DNA of 64,000 bases from JBBSJZ01 sp041751935 (GCA_041751935.1 JBGSIA010000027.1:10323-74322), one strand, 5' to 3'; shown: positions 43,304-53,260, counted from the first letter of the stretch. Numbers and translations: made by a program. Notes: a model not told the origin generated them from the letters alone.

Positions 43304-44872
43304 CTATTCGGCATCGGCGTGATGGTCGAATTGCGGCTCGGGCAGCCAGAAGCTGAGTATGAAGTTGCACAGGTACAGCACAAACGCGACACCCGCAGCG
43401 ACATAGGCAACTTTGGTGGCTGGCCCGACATCGATCGGCAATACCAATGCGATCGCATGCGTGATCCCGGCAAAGCAAGTTCCGAGCATGCGGCCTCCGA
43501 TGTTCGCGGCAAAACTCTCGCCGGTACCTCTTAAGTGAAGCGGATAAGCTCCCGGCAAATAGTTGCCCCAGAAGCTGAATTGAGCCACTGTCAACAGACC
43601 CGCGAAGAACATTCCAAACTCGAGATAGGCAAGGCTCCTGGTACCTGCCCAAGCAAATACGAGCGGCATGACGAACAATCCGGGAATCAGGAAGACTCGC
43701 AGCAATTGACGACGCGACACAATCATGACGGCCAAACCCGCGAGAATGAATCGGCCGATCAGCCCGCCGATCTCTTGCGTTTTCGTTGCCTCGGTTGCTC
43801 TTGCCATTTCGATCGGCCCAGCAATCTTTCGTGACTCTGCCATCACGACTCGTTTGATCTCTTCCTCGTTCTTGCCCCCCGCTGTCAAATCAGCAACCAA
43901 ACTCGCTTTCTTTGTCTCGTCAAACTTATCGCTCGTTGCCACTTGAATTTCTTGCCGCACATCGGGCAACCCAGGTACGATTTGCGGCATCTGCTGGATC
44001 GCACCGAATGCGGCTCCGAACGAACACATGAACATCAAAGTGGTAACGATCGTCGTGCGACGCAGATCCGGCGCAAACAGTGCAGCGACGCTGGGTCGTT
44101 TGAGTTGGCCCGCTTGACGTTTCTGTTGCCAGACCGGTGACTCCGGCAAGAAGGGGCGAATGATGATCAACGGTAGTGCGGGGATCAAACCAGACATCAA
44201 CGTGTAACGCCAATCAGCATGGCTGTTTTGGATTTCGCCAAGAAAACTGAGGAAACTTGGCAACTCGATCGCGGGCAGGGCGACCGCCGGCAATGTCAAA
44301 CCGAACAGCAAGGGCGCCGTTTCACCGCGACTCCATGCCGCCGCGACTCCGGCCGCTATCGCTACCAGGATGCCACCGAATGAAGAAAACGCTTGTGTGA
44401 ATCCCAGCACCTTCTCTCGTTGGATACGATTGGGGAACAGTTCAGCCAACCACGCGATCGCCGCAACGAACTCCACACACACGCCGATGAAGACGAGACA
44501 ACGGCAAACGAGCAACATGCCCAGGCTGGTCGAAAACCCCGCCACAAACGCTGATGCGGCGTACAGCAGAATGCTCCACGTTAACACCAGCCGACGTCCG
44601 AAACGGTCGGTTAAGTACCCACCGAGCAGGCCGAAAATACCTCCCGCAAACGCTGGCACGTAAAAAAGCAAGCCGATCCAGTACGTAAATTCCGGAGTAC
44701 CTGGTCGAATATTTCCTAGCTCCAAGAGCGCATTACGAGCGATCAACGGCAGCATCAACAATTCATAGATATCGAATGCAAAGCCTATCGCTGCCATGAT
44801 GCAAATCAACCACTGCACCGTGGACAATCCGGATTTCGGCTGCTCGGTGGCAGGCTGCTCGCCGCTGGTCAT
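43304..44872 (-). CDS. MFS transporter with long central insert
   Basis: 522 residues, about 12 helices. The loop 2-3 motif A is GGYLTDRFGRRLVLTWS, a sugar/metabolite MFS mark. The loop after helix 7 is a ~75-residue insert (from GAIQQMPQIVPGLPDVRQE to KIAGPIEMARATEATKTQE), longer than in most MFS proteins and rich in Lys/Glu. Substrate unknown. Divergent from the sulfatase gene. Confidence 0.88.
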   Translation of the reverse strand: MTSGEQPATEQPKSGLSTVQWLICIMAAIGFAFDIYELLMLPLIARNALLELGNIRPGTPEFTYWIGLLFYVPAFAGGIFGLLGGYLTDRFGRRLVLTWSILLYAASAFVAGFSTSLGMLLVCRCLVFIGVCVEFVAAIAWLAELFPNRIQREKVLGFTQAFSSFGGILVAIAAGVAAAWSRGETAPLLFGLTLPAVALPAIELPSFLSFLGEIQNSHADWRYTLMSGLIPALPLIIIRPFLPESPVWQQKRQAGQLKRPSVAALFAPDLRRTTIVTTLMFMCSFGAAFGAIQQMPQIVPGLPDVRQEIQVATSDKFDETKKASLVADLTAGGKNEEEIKRVVMAESRKIAGPIEMARATEATKTQEIGGLIGRFILAGLAVMIVSRRQLLRVFLIPGLFVMPLVFAWAGTRSLAYLEFGMFFAGLLTVAQFSFWGNYLPGAYPLHLRGTGESFAANIGGRMLGTCFAGITHAIALVLPIDVGPATKVAYVAAGVAFVLYLCNFILSFWLPEPQFDHHADAE

Positions 44873-45153
44873 AGAATTCCAAAGGTCAAAGGGGGCCGGT
44901 GGGAAGGGGCTCTGAAGTATACTCGAATTCTTGAGCCACGGAACTCACGGACATACCCATGCGTCGACTGCGCCCGGCGGGTGATGGGCGTCTATACTGT
45001 CGGGTCGATTCGATCGACACTGATGTTTGGACCGCAACCTATGCGACTTCGATCTCCGATCATGTCCCGCTACACAGAATTGCATCGCTATGAACCGGCG
45101 CTGACGAGTACCATCGATATTTTGTTTCTATTCAATCCGTTGGGAGTTGAGTC

Positions 45154-46629
45154 GTGATTCGTTTGCTTTTCGTGTTCGCTTTTATTGGCAGTTGGATATC
45201 CATATCGTTGGGCCAGTCGGAGCGTCCCAACGTCGTTCTCGTTCTCTGTGACGACATCCGTTGGAATGCGTTGTCGTGCGCTGGACATCCGTATCTGAAG
45301 ACTCCCAATATCGATGCGCTAGCGGATAACGGATTGTTCTTTGAGAACATGTTCTGCACCACGAGCCTGTGTTCACCCAGTCGCGCGTCGATCCTCAGTG
45401 GACTGTATGCGCACTCCCACGGAGTGACCAACAACTTCACCGAGTATCCCACCCAGCTCGCTAGTTTTCCGCGACAACTGCAATCCGCTGGTTACGAGAC
45501 GGCGTATATCGGCAAGTGGCACATGGGTGAGGACAACGATGAACCACGCCCCGGCTTTGATCACTTCGTTACACACCGGGGGCAAGGTAAGTATTTCGAC
45601 ACCGAATTCAATACCAACGGCGAAGGCCGTAAAGTGGTTCCTGGATACTATACGACTGTTGTTACGGACATGGCTCTGGATTGGATGAAAAAGCCCCGCG
45701 AGAAACCGTTCTTACTGATGCTGGGACAAAAGGCACCTCACAGCTTTTATTTTCCTGAGCCGAAGTACGAACATACATTTGATAACGTTGCGGTGAACTA
45801 TCCACATTCGTCCTTCATGCTTGATGATAAGCCAAAGTGGATGAAACAGCGACTTTACACCTGGCACGGAATCTACGGGCCGATCTTCGAATGGCGTAAG
45901 GATTTTCCCAATGACAAAGCCGAGGGAGTGATGGACTTTGCTCGCATGGTACGCGCCTACTGGGGCACCATCCTGTCGATCGACGACAGCGTTGGACGCT
46001 TAACGGAATACTTGCGATCAACGGGCCAGCTCGATAACACCGTGTTCATTTTCATGGGTGATAACGGTTTGCTCGAAGGTGAAAATGGGATGGTCGATAA
46101 ACGCACCGCTCACGATGCAAGCATGCGCGTGCCGATGGTGATCCGTTATCCAAAACTGACAACCGCTGGTCCGAAACGCATCAAGGAACAAGTCTTGACG
46201 GTTGACGTCGCACCGACAGTTCTCGACTTGTGTGGAGCCGAACCGCTGGTGAATATCCACGGCTCCTCGATTCGTCCCTTGGCAGGTGATGGGGCAAAGG
46301 ACTGGCGAACGGCCGTGTTGTATCACTACAACTATGAAAAACAGTTTCCTTACACGCCAAACATCCGGGCGATCCGCGGTGACCGTTGGAAATACATTCG
46401 TTATCCGCACGGTGACGGCAGCGACGATAAGCACATTGCTGAACTGTACGACCTGGAAAACGATCCCGACGAGTTGCACAACTTGAGTCAGGACCCTAAA
46501 CATCAAGCGGTGGTTGCAACCATGCAAACAAAACTTGCTGAGCTCATGAAGGCCACTGGGATCACCCACGACACACTGCCACTGGACGAAGGCATCGGTA
46601 CCGAATTGCCCGATCAGAAGATTCGTTAG
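45154..46629 (+). CDS. Secreted sulfatase
   Basis: 491 residues from GTG 45154, preceded by GGGAG at 45142-45146. Signal peptide RLLFVFAFIGSWISISLGQ. The formylglycine motif is CSPSR (Cys73 in LCSPSRASILSG), metal ligands in VLVLCDDIRW and FIFMGDNGLLEGENG, and GKWHMG. Type I sulfatases need Cys to formylglycine conversion before hydrolysing sulfate esters, commonly of algal polysaccharides in this phylum. The specific sugar is unknown. It ends 45 bp before the flavoprotein gene on the same strand. Confidence 0.95.
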   Translation: MIRLLFVFAFIGSWISISLGQSERPNVVLVLCDDIRWNALSCAGHPYLKTPNIDALADNGLFFENMFCTTSLCSPSRASILSGLYAHSHGVTNNFTEYPTQLASFPRQLQSAGYETAYIGKWHMGEDNDEPRPGFDHFVTHRGQGKYFDTEFNTNGEGRKVVPGYYTTVVTDMALDWMKKPREKPFLLMLGQKAPHSFYFPEPKYEHTFDNVAVNYPHSSFMLDDKPKWMKQRLYTWHGIYGPIFEWRKDFPNDKAEGVMDFARMVRAYWGTILSIDDSVGRLTEYLRSTGQLDNTVFIFMGDNGLLEGENGMVDKRTAHDASMRVPMVIRYPKLTTAGPKRIKEQVLTVDVAPTVLDLCGAEPLVNIHGSSIRPLAGDGAKDWRTAVLYHYNYEKQFPYTPNIRAIRGDRWKYIRYPHGDGSDDKHIAELYDLENDPDELHNLSQDPKHQAVVATMQTKLAELMKATGITHDTLPLDEGIGTELPDQKIR

Positions 46630-46661
46630 TGCTGAAATTGTGGCATCGCATGTAGTCGCTT

Positions 46662-46665
46662 GGAG
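46662..46665 (+). promoter_or_regulatory. Ribosome-binding site for the ATG 46675 start
   Basis: GGAG lies 9 bases before ATG 46675 and none precedes the in-frame codon at 46660. Confidence 0.55.
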
Positions 46666-46674
46666 ATACGGGTA

Positions 46675-47964
46675 ATGAAGTTCACGAAGAGTATTGTCAT
46701 TTCCATTGCCTGCTTTTGGCTTTTGTTGTTCTATCCGCGTGCATCATTCGCTGAAGATGTCGTCGAGATGCTCAACGGAACGCAGCTCACTGGCAAGATG
46801 ATCGGGATTCGTAAAGACGCCCGGGAGTTTGAGTTCGAGTCCAGTTTTGGGGGGCAATTGGTCAAGCGGACTTACAATTATGACAAAGTTCATGCTGTCA
46901 CCTTTGGCGGCAAGCGATTCGTCATCACACCGCTGAGCGATGCGACTGCAACGCCCAATGCCACGGCTAAAACTACTCGCACCAAGGCTGAAGTTCTCGC
47001 AGTTATTGAACAAATTGGAAGTACTCCGCCTGACTGGCTGGCGTCGACTCAGATGAATCATCCGGCCACGCTCGATCTGGATTGGCCGCTCAAGGCGGAC
47101 GGCGCGTGGGACGAATCTAAGAACGTCGGCCAATACATTTGGGGGCGAGTGAGTCCGAACGAGTCTCGATGGAAACCTGGCGTCAAGCTCATCTATGAGT
47201 GCATGAATCGTCATCAACAAAACAATACGCTACTCGTTCGCGATATGGAGAAGCTTGGTGACATGTACTTTACATTGTTTCAAGATTATCCCAGAGCAGC
47301 ATACTGGCTACAAAAGGCAAACGCTTCGGAAAGCACAGAGCCCGGCATTTTTCTAGCGGAGTGTTATTGGCGTTTGGGCAACAAGGAGATGGCGTTAGCC
47401 AATCTTCGCGGCCGCCAACTGCATTTCAACGCCATCAAGCTTTACGGCGACATGGATGAAATCGACATGGCGATGAAGGTTGCCAGCATTTACGAAAAAA
47501 CGCCGTTGTACAATGAAGCTTGGCTAAAAGCTGGCGATGCGTTGCGCGGCGCTGGGCGACTGGACGAAGCGATCAGCTATTACCAAAAAGTGCTCGATCG
47601 AAATGAAGCTCGAAACAAAGATTACCTCTCCCGCTACAAAGGTTTGGCACAAGGTGCTATCGAAGCTATCCAATTGTTTGACAAAGCGGACATCAGCCGC
47701 GTTGCCGACGGAACGTACACCGCCAGTACGATGGGCTACAATGGACAAGTCGAAGTAAAGGTCGAGGTCGCTGGGTCGAAGATTAAGAATGTTGTCGTGT
47801 CCAAGCACAACGAGAAACAATTTTACGCTGCGCTCACCGACACCCCCAAGCAAATCATCGACAAGCAAGGCTTCCAGGATGTTGATGGCACTTCGGGGGC
47901 AACGATCACTTCGCTGGCCATAGTAAATTCAACGGCTCGCGCACTAGCGCAGGGAGCGAAGTAG
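46675..47964 (+). CDS. Exported TPR protein with covalent-FMN (FMN_bind) domain
   Basis: 429 residues. Signal peptide KFTKSIVISIACFWLLLFYPRASFA. Then a short beta-domain (EMLNGTQLTGKMIGIRKDAREFEFE), a helical TPR-like middle (PRAAYWLQKANASE, NEAWLKAGDALRGAGRLDEAISYYQKVL), and a C-terminal FMN_bind domain at ~340-428: VADGTYTASTMGYNGQVEVKV and VDGTSGATITS. The motif SGATIT, with Thr412 as the predicted attachment site, is the signature that ApbE flavin transferase modifies in NqrC/RnfG/NosR. So the protein should carry FMN outside the membrane. It precedes the Fe-S protein by 72 bp. Confidence 0.88.
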   Translation: MKFTKSIVISIACFWLLLFYPRASFAEDVVEMLNGTQLTGKMIGIRKDAREFEFESSFGGQLVKRTYNYDKVHAVTFGGKRFVITPLSDATATPNATAKTTRTKAEVLAVIEQIGSTPPDWLASTQMNHPATLDLDWPLKADGAWDESKNVGQYIWGRVSPNESRWKPGVKLIYECMNRHQQNNTLLVRDMEKLGDMYFTLFQDYPRAAYWLQKANASESTEPGIFLAECYWRLGNKEMALANLRGRQLHFNAIKLYGDMDEIDMAMKVASIYEKTPLYNEAWLKAGDALRGAGRLDEAISYYQKVLDRNEARNKDYLSRYKGLAQGAIEAIQLFDKADISRVADGTYTASTMGYNGQVEVKVEVAGSKIKNVVVSKHNEKQFYAALTDTPKQIIDKQGFQDVDGTSGATITSLAIVNSTARALAQGAK

Positions 47965-48036
47965 CCGCATCGTTCTTTCTGTCCGTGCGTTCGATTTTAA
48001 GTTTACAAAACGTATTCGTTTTTGAGAGCGATTCCC

Positions 48037-50478
48037 ATGCATTCGGTTCGCCAACGAGGACTTGCAATTGCGTTGGCTTTGCTCGCGGTCGCGTTGATTG
48101 GGGCTGCGACAACACAGCACGAACTCTATCGGTATTTGTTTGCGGATCGATTGGCGTTCGCTCTCACGATTGCCGTCGTGATGCTTGCTTGTTCGCTACT
48201 CACTTGGCTAACGACGTTTGATCGCGGGCGATCCTTGGCGACGATCCGTATGGATTGGTTCGTACCGGCACTCAAGAAGTTACAGCCACACCAATCTCCG
48301 TCGCACTCACTTGTCGGTCGGTGGCTGCGAAAGCTCGTTCCGGCTCGACTACAATCGAACCATGCCACCAAAAAACGTGGGCTGTTTCGAAAGGTATTGC
48401 GAAGTCTGGGAATTTCCTGGCTCGCATCGCCGGTGCGACGAGTCGTTCAAGGCGTCACTCTTGTCGTATTCCTGGTATTGTTCTTCTTCGTCTGTTGGCC
48501 CTACAGCGCCCAACCTGCCGCACCTGGCAAAGTGTCCCTGGGTTGGGCCTCGGAAGCAGTCGACCAGCAGAGCGGCGAATTTGTTTTGAGTCGAGACTTG
48601 CCAGCGACCAACACGGAATCGGACTGGAGCGTGACATCCGGTGACACCGTCGCGGTCGTAGACGAGTCAACCTCGGAAGGTACAAGCAATAGCAGCGGTT
48701 CACGGGCCGTCGGTACTTTCATCGTGGTCCAGGGTGACCCGCTGCAGGTTCGCTTGGCACCACGTCAAGAAATAACGTCGCAGTGGCTCGATTCGTTCCT
48801 GGGTGGAACCAGTTCGTACAGTTTGCACCAGCGTGACCCAACAGAATGGCCGCAACATTATGCCGACAATCTCGCCAGGAAAGAGATCATTCCAGCGGAA
48901 ACTTTCTTGATCCTTGATCCGTTGGTCAGTCTTTCGACAGCGATAGCGTCGCGCAGTTGGGTTTGGTCACTCGTTTCTGCGGCAGCCATACTTTTTGTAT
49001 GTGTGTTGATACCTCGAGGATTTTGCGGCTACCTGTGTCCCTTGGGAACGACGATCGATTTGTTCGATTGGGCGATTGCCGGACGAACAAAGAAGCTTCG
49101 CGTGGCGGAGGATGGCTGGTGGGTTCATATCAAGTACTACCTGTTGGCCGGCACGCTTGTCGCGGCGATCTGTGGTGTGCTGGTCTCGGGGTTCTTCTCT
49201 GCAATTCCCGTGATTACGCGTGCGATGTTGTTTCTCGTTGAGCCGCTACAACATGGATTGACGCGCGGCTGGCGATTGAATCCATCAGTTGGCATCGGGC
49301 ACGTTGTTTCGATTTTGATGTTCGCTTCGGTGCTCTGTCTTGGTTTTCTGCGTCCCAGGTTTTGGTGTAAATACGTTTGCCCGAGTGGAGCCGTTTTTTC
49401 GCTGGGTAATCTTTTTCGTCTCACTGAACGCAAGGTCGAGTCATCGTGTATCCATTGCAACAAGTGCGTGGAGATTTGTCCGTTCGATGCGATCAAGCCT
49501 GATTTCACGACACGGACTACCGACTGCACGATGTGTCAGTCTTGTGGCGGCGTTTGCCCGACGCATGCGATCAAGTTTGTGGAGCGATGGAATATCGTTG
49601 AACTGAAAATTAAAGATGATCCACCAACCAAAGAGACGGCGTTGGGACGCCGCGGCTTTTTGTCTCTCGCTGCGGGCAGTACGGCGGCCGCCGTCGGTGG
49701 AATCGGATTGGCGGGTGTGACGAAAGTAGGTGGGGCGAACTTGGCGGATCCGAATGCGTTTCGCCCTGTTCGCCCACCAGGAAGCGTGCCAGAGAAAGAT
49801 TTTCTGGAGATTTGCATTCGCTGTGGTGAGTGCTTCAAAGTTTGTCCGAACAACGTGTTGCAGCCGGAAGGATTCCAACAAGGGTTGGAAGGTTTATGGA
49901 CGCCTATGGTGGAAGCTAATTGGGCCGGTTGCGATTCGAGTTGCAACGCGTGCGGACAAGTTTGTCCCACCGGTGCCATTCGCGCTCTGCCAATTGAAGA
50001 AAAGAAAGTCGCCCGAATGGGACTGGCTATCGTGAATGAATCGACGTGTTTGCCGTTTGCTGGCCTACAAGCGTGTGACTTATGCGTTCAAGAATGCAAC
50101 GCAGCGGGCTATCGTGCCATCGAATTCTCTCAAGTCGGTACGGAGATCGATTCTGATGGACTGCCGATCGAAGGTACGGGATACCTCGCTCCGGTCGTGC
50201 TGGATGATCTCTGCGTGGGCTGTGGCTTGTGTCAAACGCGGTGCTTCGCAATCAACGTCAAGGAAGAACGCCTGATTTCAGAATCAGCTATCATCGTCAA
50301 GGCTGGCGATGACAGAGAAGATCGATTGAATAGCGGTTCGTATATCGAATTGCGAAGAGTAGAGCGAAGTAATCTAACGCCGGTAGAGACTGTTGTCACT
50401 CCAACCATTGACTCTACCGACGATCCCTTTGGTATCAACTCATCATCATCGAATACGGGCGATCATCCAGGCTTTTGA
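48037..50478 (+). CDS. NapH-NapG fusion, membrane polyferredoxin with six [4Fe-4S] motifs
   Basis: 813 residues from ATG 48037 (TTG 48022 is possible). Two N-terminal helices are followed by a ~190-residue loop, then a NapH-like four-helix part with two CxxxCP motifs (C330/C334 in CGYLCP; C444/C448 in CKYVCP). Two 4Fe-4S motifs follow (CIHCNKCVEICP at ~471; CTMCQSCGGVCP). A Tat-type signal lies inside the chain at ~537 (GRRGFLSLAAGSTAAAVGG), then a NapG/MauM-like part with four more clusters (CIRCGECFKVCP at ~593, CDSSCNACGQVCP, CDLCVQEC, CVGCGLCQTRC). These are usually two proteins, NapH and NapG. The role is probably electron transfer from quinol to a periplasmic acceptor, with the flavoprotein upstream. 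The acceptor is not known. Confidence 0.9.
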   Translation: MHSVRQRGLAIALALLAVALIGAATTQHELYRYLFADRLAFALTIAVVMLACSLLTWLTTFDRGRSLATIRMDWFVPALKKLQPHQSPSHSLVGRWLRKLVPARLQSNHATKKRGLFRKVLRSLGISWLASPVRRVVQGVTLVVFLVLFFFVCWPYSAQPAAPGKVSLGWASEAVDQQSGEFVLSRDLPATNTESDWSVTSGDTVAVVDESTSEGTSNSSGSRAVGTFIVVQGDPLQVRLAPRQEITSQWLDSFLGGTSSYSLHQRDPTEWPQHYADNLARKEIIPAETFLILDPLVSLSTAIASRSWVWSLVSAAAILFVCVLIPRGFCGYLCPLGTTIDLFDWAIAGRTKKLRVAEDGWWVHIKYYLLAGTLVAAICGVLVSGFFSAIPVITRAMLFLVEPLQHGLTRGWRLNPSVGIGHVVSILMFASVLCLGFLRPRFWCKYVCPSGAVFSLGNLFRLTERKVESSCIHCNKCVEICPFDAIKPDFTTRTTDCTMCQSCGGVCPTHAIKFVERWNIVELKIKDDPPTKETALGRRGFLSLAAGSTAAAVGGIGLAGVTKVGGANLADPNAFRPVRPPGSVPEKDFLEICIRCGECFKVCPNNVLQPEGFQQGLEGLWTPMVEANWAGCDSSCNACGQVCPTGAIRALPIEEKKVARMGLAIVNESTCLPFAGLQACDLCVQECNAAGYRAIEFSQVGTEIDSDGLPIEGTGYLAPVVLDDLCVGCGLCQTRCFAINVKEERLISESAIIVKAGDDREDRLNSGSYIELRRVERSNLTPVETVVTPTIDSTDDPFGINSSSSNTGDHPGF

Positions 50479-50495
50479 AGAAAGGTTCATACCGC

Positions 50496-52517
50496 TCAGT
50501 TTTCTTTGGTTGCTGTTTCTGGTAGTTGCCATTGTTCGTCAAAAAATCCTTCAGCAACGACTTCGCCTGGGAAGATTGCGTCGACTTTCGTTTCCACGTT
50601 CACGATTGCCCAATCCGGTAGCATCGCGATTTGACGTGAATTGCTGACGTTGGAAAAATCACGATAAGTCATACCACTGTTGACCACGATGTACCGATTG
50701 GGGTTAGCCGGATTCGGATAACAGAATACAGCAGCATGCGTGTTGGCGTTATACGTTGTTTCGCCAACGACGATGTTCTCGCGGTCCCATCGGAACGGCA
50801 AATTACCAGCAATTTTTGTAAGAAAGCGGTTACTAAGAAAATCACCAAAGCATATCAAATTGCATGTAGCGATCTGCTGATCGGTCAGCATCGTATCTTG
50901 CACGATGCGTACGTCACCACGCATCAGTCGTCGCCAACGGTTCGGTGCGTATTTGAGTTCACGATCAATCCACCGCTGCACGGCACCATGAGCGGCTGGT
51001 CGACTGGGGATGACAAAAATAAATCGGTCACAAAACGCATCGTCAATCGGTCCCTGCAATCCATGCCGTTTATGCAAACCCGGTTTCGGTAGGTCGGCTA
51101 GTTGCCAATGCCTATCCCGTACCAACTCGCACTGAAAACCGGTCGCATCGCCGCGATCCAGGGCAACAACCTCGTCCCCATCTATCTCGACCGGAATGCG
51201 CCGCCGATTCCATACACTGCTCGACCCGCCAAGATCGATCTTCAACGATGTGACTGATTCCGTTTTAATCACGATTCCTGCATGATCGATAGATGCCGTC
51301 ACGCGGCTGGGCGTCCAATGTTGCTGCATCCCTGTTATCTGTAGCCAATCGACTCCTGGATAACGTAGCGTATAAGTCACAAAGTCGATCTCGCGGCGCG
51401 GGGGCGGAGTGATCTCGATTGCTATATTTTCCAACAATGCATCGATTTTTTGTGCGGATGGCGGATCTATTTTATGCCCCATTCCCGCACCGATGATATG
51501 CGTGATCGGCACGTTCAACCGTTTGGCTTCATCCTCGACTCGTTGGGCTGCCGCTCGTTGTTTGTCGACCTCACCGCTGTACGCCACCAGGCGAGTGTTT
51601 TTCAGGTTTGGTACCCACGGTAGCACGTCATACCAATTCAATAGTTTCTTTCTGGCATCAGTCAGTGGATACGGTGGTTTTTGATCCCAACCCTGGTAGA
51701 CGAGTGTGTCAACGAATCCTGCTCCGGGATTTACGGCAAACCATTTTCCTGGATCGTGGACTGCCAAGTGCCAAACTCCCGCACCGCCCATGGAGAAGCC
51801 TCGCATGGCTACTCGTGACGAGTCGACTTCGATCAGTGTTTTCACGTGCGCGATTGCCTCGTAGACGTCGGTTTCGCCAGCAAATTTGTAGGCGTTGCAG
51901 TGACGACCGAACGGATGCAGGACGAACGTGTCCCCCGGCGAGTATTGACCCACTTTCGTCATGCGTTCTTTTAAAAATTTCACTTCGACGGTGTTATCGC
52001 CGCGGCCATGCAGCCACACGTCCATACGATGCGGCGATTGATCACCGAGTTTGAAGCCCTTGGGGATTACCAATCCGAAGGGTTGTACCGAGTCATCTAT
52101 TCGAGAGACGAACCCACCGACGACGGGAGTCGGTTCGTTTAGCGGCTCTTGTGATGGTAACAGCAATTCCAATCCTCGCTGACCAGTCTTGACCGCTGCT
52201 AGTCGCCGCTCGGCTTCGTCAAGCAATTGTTCCGCGTGCTGAGTTTCTTTTGGTTGATAGAATAACTGTTGTTCCAGTGCCAATTGGACCGCTCGCGTGA
52301 GGACTTCAACATCCGCTTGCCAATCGTTGGCATTTGATGTGATGCCAACCAATTGTTGTATTTCAGCGTTGATGCGTTCTACGCGTTCATACAATTGAGT
52401 GGCGACAGTTTCATCTAATTGGATTCCGACCGGTGGCAACGCTTTCTCTTGTGCCGGTGTCGTTGTCGGGCATATCAATGCGAGTGTTATCAATAAGCGC
52501 CTAAGATAAACTGTCAC
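50496..52517 (-). CDS. Secreted alpha/beta hydrolase
   Basis: 673 residues from GTG 52517. Signal peptide RRLLITLALICPTTTPAQ. A helical N-terminal part is followed by an esterase/prolyl-oligopeptidase-like domain at ~145-400: VWLHGRGDN, the nucleophile in RGFSMGGAGVW, an Asp in SGEVDKQRA and His in GAGMGHKIDP. The C-terminal ~270 residues include a second domain (NLICFGDFLSNRFLTKIAGNLPF) of unknown role. Substrate unknown. The stop of hisA and this start overlap (GTGA), an odd pairing of a biosynthetic and an exported enzyme. Confidence 0.85.
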   Translation of the reverse strand: MTVYLRRLLITLALICPTTTPAQEKALPPVGIQLDETVATQLYERVERINAEIQQLVGITSNANDWQADVEVLTRAVQLALEQQLFYQPKETQHAEQLLDEAERRLAAVKTGQRGLELLLPSQEPLNEPTPVVGGFVSRIDDSVQPFGLVIPKGFKLGDQSPHRMDVWLHGRGDNTVEVKFLKERMTKVGQYSPGDTFVLHPFGRHCNAYKFAGETDVYEAIAHVKTLIEVDSSRVAMRGFSMGGAGVWHLAVHDPGKWFAVNPGAGFVDTLVYQGWDQKPPYPLTDARKKLLNWYDVLPWVPNLKNTRLVAYSGEVDKQRAAAQRVEDEAKRLNVPITHIIGAGMGHKIDPPSAQKIDALLENIAIEITPPPRREIDFVTYTLRYPGVDWLQITGMQQHWTPSRVTASIDHAGIVIKTESVTSLKIDLGGSSSVWNRRRIPVEIDGDEVVALDRGDATGFQCELVRDRHWQLADLPKPGLHKRHGLQGPIDDAFCDRFIFVIPSRPAAHGAVQRWIDRELKYAPNRWRRLMRGDVRIVQDTMLTDQQIATCNLICFGDFLSNRFLTKIAGNLPFRWDRENIVVGETTYNANTHAAVFCYPNPANPNRYIVVNSGMTYRDFSNVSNSRQIAMLPDWAIVNVETKVDAIFPGEVVAEGFFDEQWQLPETATKEN

Positions 52518-53245
52518 GTCACATCTCCTGCTATTCTCAGTACGTCTTCGAGCTGCATCACTTGATCATAAATAGCTCGCCCGACGATTGCTGCTGGCAT
52601 TCCCATTGCTTTAAGTCGTTCAATGTCGTCGTGCGACGATACGCCGCCACTAGCGACAAGCGGGATGTCTGTCGCGACCATCATCTGAGCTAAACCCTCA
52701 AAATTTGGCCCCTGCATCATGCCATCGTGAGCGATATCGGTGTAAATGATCGCTGCAATATTGGAGGTTCGCTGGCGAAGGTCTTTGGCGAGCGAGATTG
52801 CCGAGGTGCTACTCGTTTCTAGCCAACCGTCGGTTGCCACCATGCCGTTTCTTGCGTCAATTCCCGCAGCCAGCTTCCCCGGATGCGTGTCACTCATTTC
52901 GGCGAACCAATCCGGTCGCTTCAGAGCAGCGGAACCGACGACCAGTCGATGCAGCCCCACTTGCAACCATTGTTGGATGGACTGTTCATCTCTTACGCCG
53001 CCACCAAGCTGGCACAGCAGACCCGTTTCCTCCACGATTCTGGCCACAGCGATTCGATTTGCTGCACAATCGTCGCCCCGTGCCGCATCCAAGTCGACCA
53101 GATGCAGTCGCTTAGCACCGGCTTCTCGCCAGCGGATCGCGAAGGCGACAGGATCATCGCCGAATATCGTTTCTCGGTCGTAGTCGCCTTGCCGTAACCG
53201 GACTGGTTTGCCGCCACGCAAGTCGATCGCTGGCCATATTTCCAA
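52514..53245 (-). CDS. hisA: Phosphoribosyl-formimino-AICAR ribotide isomerase
   Basis: 243 residues from TTG 53245. The start MEIWPAIDLRGGKPVRL, with the catalytic Asp in AIDLRGG, GGGVRDEQSI, the second Asp in AGIDARNG, and ASGGVSS and GRAIY phosphate-binding parts all match HisA of histidine biosynthesis. It is an isolated his gene; no hisF, hisH or hisG is nearby. The start is supported by AGGAG at 53256-53260. Confidence 0.95.
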   Translation of the reverse strand: MEIWPAIDLRGGKPVRLRQGDYDRETIFGDDPVAFAIRWREAGAKRLHLVDLDAARGDDCAANRIAVARIVEETGLLCQLGGGVRDEQSIQQWLQVGLHRLVVGSAALKRPDWFAEMSDTHPGKLAAGIDARNGMVATDGWLETSSTSAISLAKDLRQRTSNIAAIIYTDIAHDGMMQGPNFEGLAQMMVATDIPLVASGGVSSHDDIERLKAMGMPAAIVGRAIYDQVMQLEDVLRIAGDVT

Positions 53246-53255
53246 TTGATGGATA

Positions 53256-53260
53256 CTCCT
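53256..53260 (-). promoter_or_regulatory. Ribosome-binding site supporting the hisA TTG start
   Basis: AGGAG on the minus strand, 10 bases before TTG 53245. It explains the use of a TTG codon, which gives the canonical HisA N-terminus. Confidence 0.65.
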
